Below are positions 23,968-26,224 of a DNA stretch of 26,224 bases, piece by piece. This DNA comes from Balneolales bacterium (GTDB lineage: Bacteria; Bacteroidota; Rhodothermia; Balneolales; Natronogracilivirgulaceae). Both the position numbers and the translations under genes were made by a program. The DNA is taken from NCBI GenBank assembly GCA_007116685.1, contig SKIC01000275.1, forward strand, positions 1 through 26,224, in the 5' to 3' direction. The notes beneath the pieces are model-generated. The model worked only from the letters and a program-made list of their open reading frames with translations. It was not told the DNA's origin and did not search any database. Position 1 is the stretch's first letter. Every line of letters begins with the position of its first letter.

Positions 23968-24075
23968 TTAGCGGTGGAGTAAAAACCCCTGCCTTCACAA
24001 CCCAAGCTTGAAAGCTTGGGTTGCGGACCTGTTCGCCGTGGCGAAACCATGCATTTGCCAATGCATTTTTTGAGA
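23968..24075 (+). repeat. palindromic intergenic repeat, copy 2
   Basis: Direct counterpart of 19684-19790. Hairpin A (23998-24023) pairs CAACCCAAGCTT with AAGCTTGGGTTG; the arm ends differ from copy 1 but on both sides, so pairing is kept. Hairpin B (24032-24045) is identical to copy 1 (TTCGCC-GT-GGCGAA), and the block GGACCTGTTCGCCGTGGCGA with the following AACCATGCATTT is unchanged. Hairpin C (24049-24066) is a perfect ATGCATT/AATGCAT stem. Confidence 0.8.
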
Positions 24076-24097
24076 AACAAATTGAATTTACAAACTC

Positions 24098-24173
24098 TGT
24101 CTCCGCAGGAGACACGGTTTCAAAGCCAGAGCATTCATGCTCTGGCGAAGAAGTTTTTGGCTAACTTTTCGCC
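24098..24173. repeat. cluster of three further hairpins
   Basis: TGTCTCC-GCA-GGAGACA (24098-24114). GCCAGAGCAT-TC-ATGCTCTGGC (24125-24146, ten perfect pairs). Then GGCGAAGAAGTT (24144-24155) with AACTTTTCGCC (24163-24173), with one bulged base. The second and third share the bases 24144-24146, so they are mutually exclusive at their edge. With copy 2 of the repeat this makes six hairpins in about 175 bp. Confidence 0.75.
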
Positions 24174-24277
24174 TAACTAAAAATAAAATTTATTGGTGAA
24201 TAGTAAGGGATTGCTAACTTTCGTTCTATGGATATTTCAGATTCTATATTATTCACCAGCCAAAGCCAGAATTCCTG

Positions 24278-26224
24278 ATGCGAAGAATATTGGCTCATAA
24301 ATATAGAATTCTTTTTGCCTTGCTTATTGCTCTGACTTTTTCCGATTACGCGAAAGCACAGCAAGTTGGGTTTCCATCCCTGGAAATGAATAGCCAATTT
24401 GTGCGGCAGCTTGATGCTGTACGCTGGAACTACCTGACGAATATCAATCATAATAGCGAACTGGCGGAAATTAGCGTTACCAATCATTTCAATTCCCGAC
24501 TATTTATTTCCGGTGGGGAAGCCAGAAATATTCAGGATGAAAATAATTTTAGACTGTCAGCGCGAATCCCATTAGCCGAAACCTTTTCTATTATGAGCGA
24601 AGCTCAAAGCTATCGTTTTACTAATACTCAAATTCGTCAGGAGTATCTAACTGCCGGTCTGCGATATCATCCCATAGACAATATTTACGGCCAAGTTTTG
24701 GCAGGTGGACTTTCTGACAGCCGTAGTGGAGAGACCGATACTGGCGTATTTCTTTCAAGTACCATTGGCGCCAATCAATTACAATGGGGTGAGGTTAATT
24801 TTAATCCTCAGTTGCGTTGGGCTTATGCAGATATTTCACCCAGAGTTCATGAAAATTATGGTGGAAATCTAAACAGTTTTTACAGATCAGAAACGGTTAC
24901 TGTACAGGCTGAATTACATTTTGGTAGCGCAACACGAGAAGGATATCAGCCGAGTAGTTTTTTCAACAGAGACCTAACCGATATTATAGAATCTGTACGA
25001 TCAGATACCAGCCGAGCTACCATCAGAACAAATTTCCCGGTCACTGAATCGGTGCGCGGAGATTTGGAAGTGAGTATGCAAACGGCCACCAGAACTATCG
25101 AGAGCCGTTGGCGTGAGGATCCCGATCAAAATGCTCTGATTTTTGATACAGAAGCCATCAGAAATCAAATATTTGTATTTGCTGCTTTTGAATACGAATT
25201 GGGGATGCACCGCTTTCAAGTGGGAACCGATATTGCTTACCAAAACAGAACGTCTTCACTGATAAACACGGATGATTTACCGGAAGTGCAAGTAGATCAG
25301 CGTAATAATCAGTTATTAAATTCAAATTTCGATCAGAGTGCTGTTACCTTGTTCTCGGAAAACTATTTTCACATCAATGCTGATACGGATTTTTCCTTTC
25401 AGGGGCGCATGCGAATACTACGATACGATACGCCGACTGTAAATAATGACGACAGAGACGAACAATTATTTGGTTTACGTACAGAACTTCGTCATCGTTT
25501 TTCTGATTATTTCAAATCCAGCATACAGTTTTCAGGGGAAGCTACGCATTTGGTTTATTTATCTGCGCAGAGAAGTATAGAAAACAACTGGCGAAGGTCA
25601 CTGAGGTTAATTCCGTCTTTTGAATGGCAGCCCAGTTCGGCCTTATCCATACAAACGTTATTTCTAGTAAGAGCAAATTATACCGTACAGGATTTTACGC
25701 TCCCCGGCCGTCCCTCACGTGATCAAAGTTCAAGAGAGCTAGCCATGCGAACTTCTATAACATACGATATTGACTCTGATTGGAGAATTAGCGCTCAAGG
25801 CTCACGCAGCGAATTGCGTATTGGCAGATTGATTTGGGATACTTTTCAAGAAACTCCTACAGATACATTGATTTCTTACGAAGCCGAGTTAATGCTTGAA
25901 AAAAGTACTTCAGCCTATCGTGTAAGATTAGGCGCCAGATATTTTTTGAAGCGGGATTATTTGCAGAGAAGCACCATTATTGCATCTACTGTAATAGATG
26001 GCAGACCTACAGAAGTTGTGCGCAGTGGTCCCGGAGTTCAATTCACGCATCAAATTGGTCCGGTATTAGATCTTTCGATTCCCTTTCGCAGTGGAAATGA
26101 AATTTATTTAAGCGGATGGGTTCAGCATCAATTGGTTCGACGTCAGCTTTACGTAGTATATCCGGATGAATTGGCTTCGGCTTTTAGAGCGGAAGAACGA
26201 AGATTTCAGAGGCGGATTTATCCA
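24278..26224 (+). CDS. outer-membrane beta-barrel-like protein (partial, runs off the right edge)
   Basis: An uninterrupted frame of 649 codons from the ATG at 24278 to the last base, with no stop in the window. The N-terminus is a clear signal peptide (MRRILAHKYRILFALLIALTFSDYAKAQ). The rest is rich in aromatic residues, arginine, serine and threonine, with alternating polar/hydrophobic strands such as TAGLRYHPIDNIYGQVLAGGLSDS, FVFAAFEYELGMHRFQVGTDIAYQN and YRVRLGARYFLKRDYLQRS. That is the texture of a large outer-membrane barrel. I recognise no plug, POTRA or OmpA motif and cannot name a family. A 16-codon frame (24228-24278) overlaps its start by one base (TGATG). The hairpin cluster lies about 105 bp upstream. 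Confidence 0.85.
   Translation, partial: MRRILAHKYRILFALLIALTFSDYAKAQQVGFPSLEMNSQFVRQLDAVRWNYLTNINHNSELAEISVTNHFNSRLFISGGEARNIQDENNFRLSARIPLAETFSIMSEAQSYRFTNTQIRQEYLTAGLRYHPIDNIYGQVLAGGLSDSRSGETDTGVFLSSTIGANQLQWGEVNFNPQLRWAYADISPRVHENYGGNLNSFYRSETVTVQAELHFGSATREGYQPSSFFNRDLTDIIESVRSDTSRATIRTNFPVTESVRGDLEVSMQTATRTIESRWREDPDQNALIFDTEAIRNQIFVFAAFEYELGMHRFQVGTDIAYQNRTSSLINTDDLPEVQVDQRNNQLLNSNFDQSAVTLFSENYFHINADTDFSFQGRMRILRYDTPTVNNDDRDEQLFGLRTELRHRFSDYFKSSIQFSGEATHLVYLSAQRSIENNWRRSLRLIPSFEWQPSSALSIQTLFLVRANYTVQDFTLPGRPSRDQSSRELAMRTSITYDIDSDWRISAQGSRSELRIGRLIWDTFQETPTDTLISYEAELMLEKSTSAYRVRLGARYFLKRDYLQRSTIIASTVIDGRPTEVVRSGPGVQFTHQIGPVLDLSIPFRSGNEIYLSGWVQHQLVRRQLYVVYPDELASAFRAEERRFQRRIYP

Larger units (their letters stand above)
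23835..24277. other. intergenic region filled with hairpin repeats
   Basis: This 443-bp region between divergent genes holds the methyltransferase upstream region (23835-23960), the second copy of the palindromic repeat (about 23968-24075), three further hairpins (24098-24173) and the upstream region of the outer-membrane protein gene. A possible promoter for that gene is TTGG (24193-24196), 18 bp, TAACTTTC (24215-24222), each one base off consensus. An open frame on the minus strand (23915-24115) runs through the repeat and is judged spurious. Confidence 0.6.

Noticed and set aside
23915..24115. Minus-strand open frame of 66 codons upstream of the RNA methyltransferase
   Set aside because: Lies entirely over repeat copy 2 and its hairpins; its peptide is a by-product of palindromic DNA.
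23998..24173. CRISPR array or tRNA cluster
   Set aside because: Several palindromes lie close together, but they are different from each other with irregular spacing and no repeated unit plus spacer pattern. No cloverleaf or TTC-containing T-arm in the right place was found.
24173..24487. Minus-strand frame of 104 codons
   Set aside because: Antisense to the signal peptide and early codons of the outer-membrane protein gene, which has a far longer and more credible frame.

Overview
This is an AT-rich chromosomal window, probably from a member of the FCB group and most likely Balneolota/Rhodothermota. That placement is inferred from a type IX secretion C-terminal sorting domain of the 'QNYPNPFNPTT...' type, promoter-like TAnnTTTG boxes with few Shine-Dalgarno sequences, a C5-pathway haem cluster, a Bacteroidota-style glycyl-tRNA synthetase and a succinylase-pathway dapD. 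No rRNA, tRNA, CRISPR array, transposase or phage gene was seen. Most of the window is housekeeping DNA with a few accessory elements between genes.

Layout. Positions 1-35 hold the last codons of an upstream plus-strand gene. Positions 75-5149 are a minus-strand haem operon transcribed hemD-hemE-hemF-hemB-hemL. Divergent from it, 5260-7729 encodes two MacB/FtsX-type ABC permeases. A structured leader (about 7850-8047) precedes a secreted DUF4397-repeat protein with a T9SS sorting domain, which is split by a frameshift (8048-8659 and 8580-10499). Next is a tight three-gene cassette of small membrane proteins resembling the YqjD/YqjE stress proteins (10631-11560). Then come a TolC-like channel, a MacA-like adaptor and a MacB-type ATPase (11730-15282), which probably work with the two permeases 4-8 kb upstream as one tripartite exporter. 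dapD (minus) converges on the ATPase gene. Two tandem paralogous periplasmic solute-binding-like proteins follow (16516-18325), then asd (minus), glyS (plus), a nine-unit WG-repeat protein (minus), an SlyD/FKBP-type prolyl isomerase (plus), a SpoU-family RNA methyltransferase (minus), and a large beta-barrel-like outer-membrane protein that starts at 24278 and runs off the right edge.

How the parts fit. The hem genes cover five steps from glutamate-1-semialdehyde to protoporphyrinogen IX; hemA, hemC and the last steps are not here. dapD and asd both serve lysine/diaminopimelate synthesis but are separate transcription units. The most unusual features are non-coding: a palindromic intergenic repeat present twice (about 19684-19790 and 23968-24075) whose first hairpin keeps its pairing through compensatory base changes, with three more hairpins beside the second copy; a 17-bp element in opposite orientations just upstream of the tolC-like and macA-like starts; a 30-bp dyad in the WG/FKBP divergent region; and the folded leader upstream of the T9SS-exported protein. 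I found no clear new defence or mobile system.
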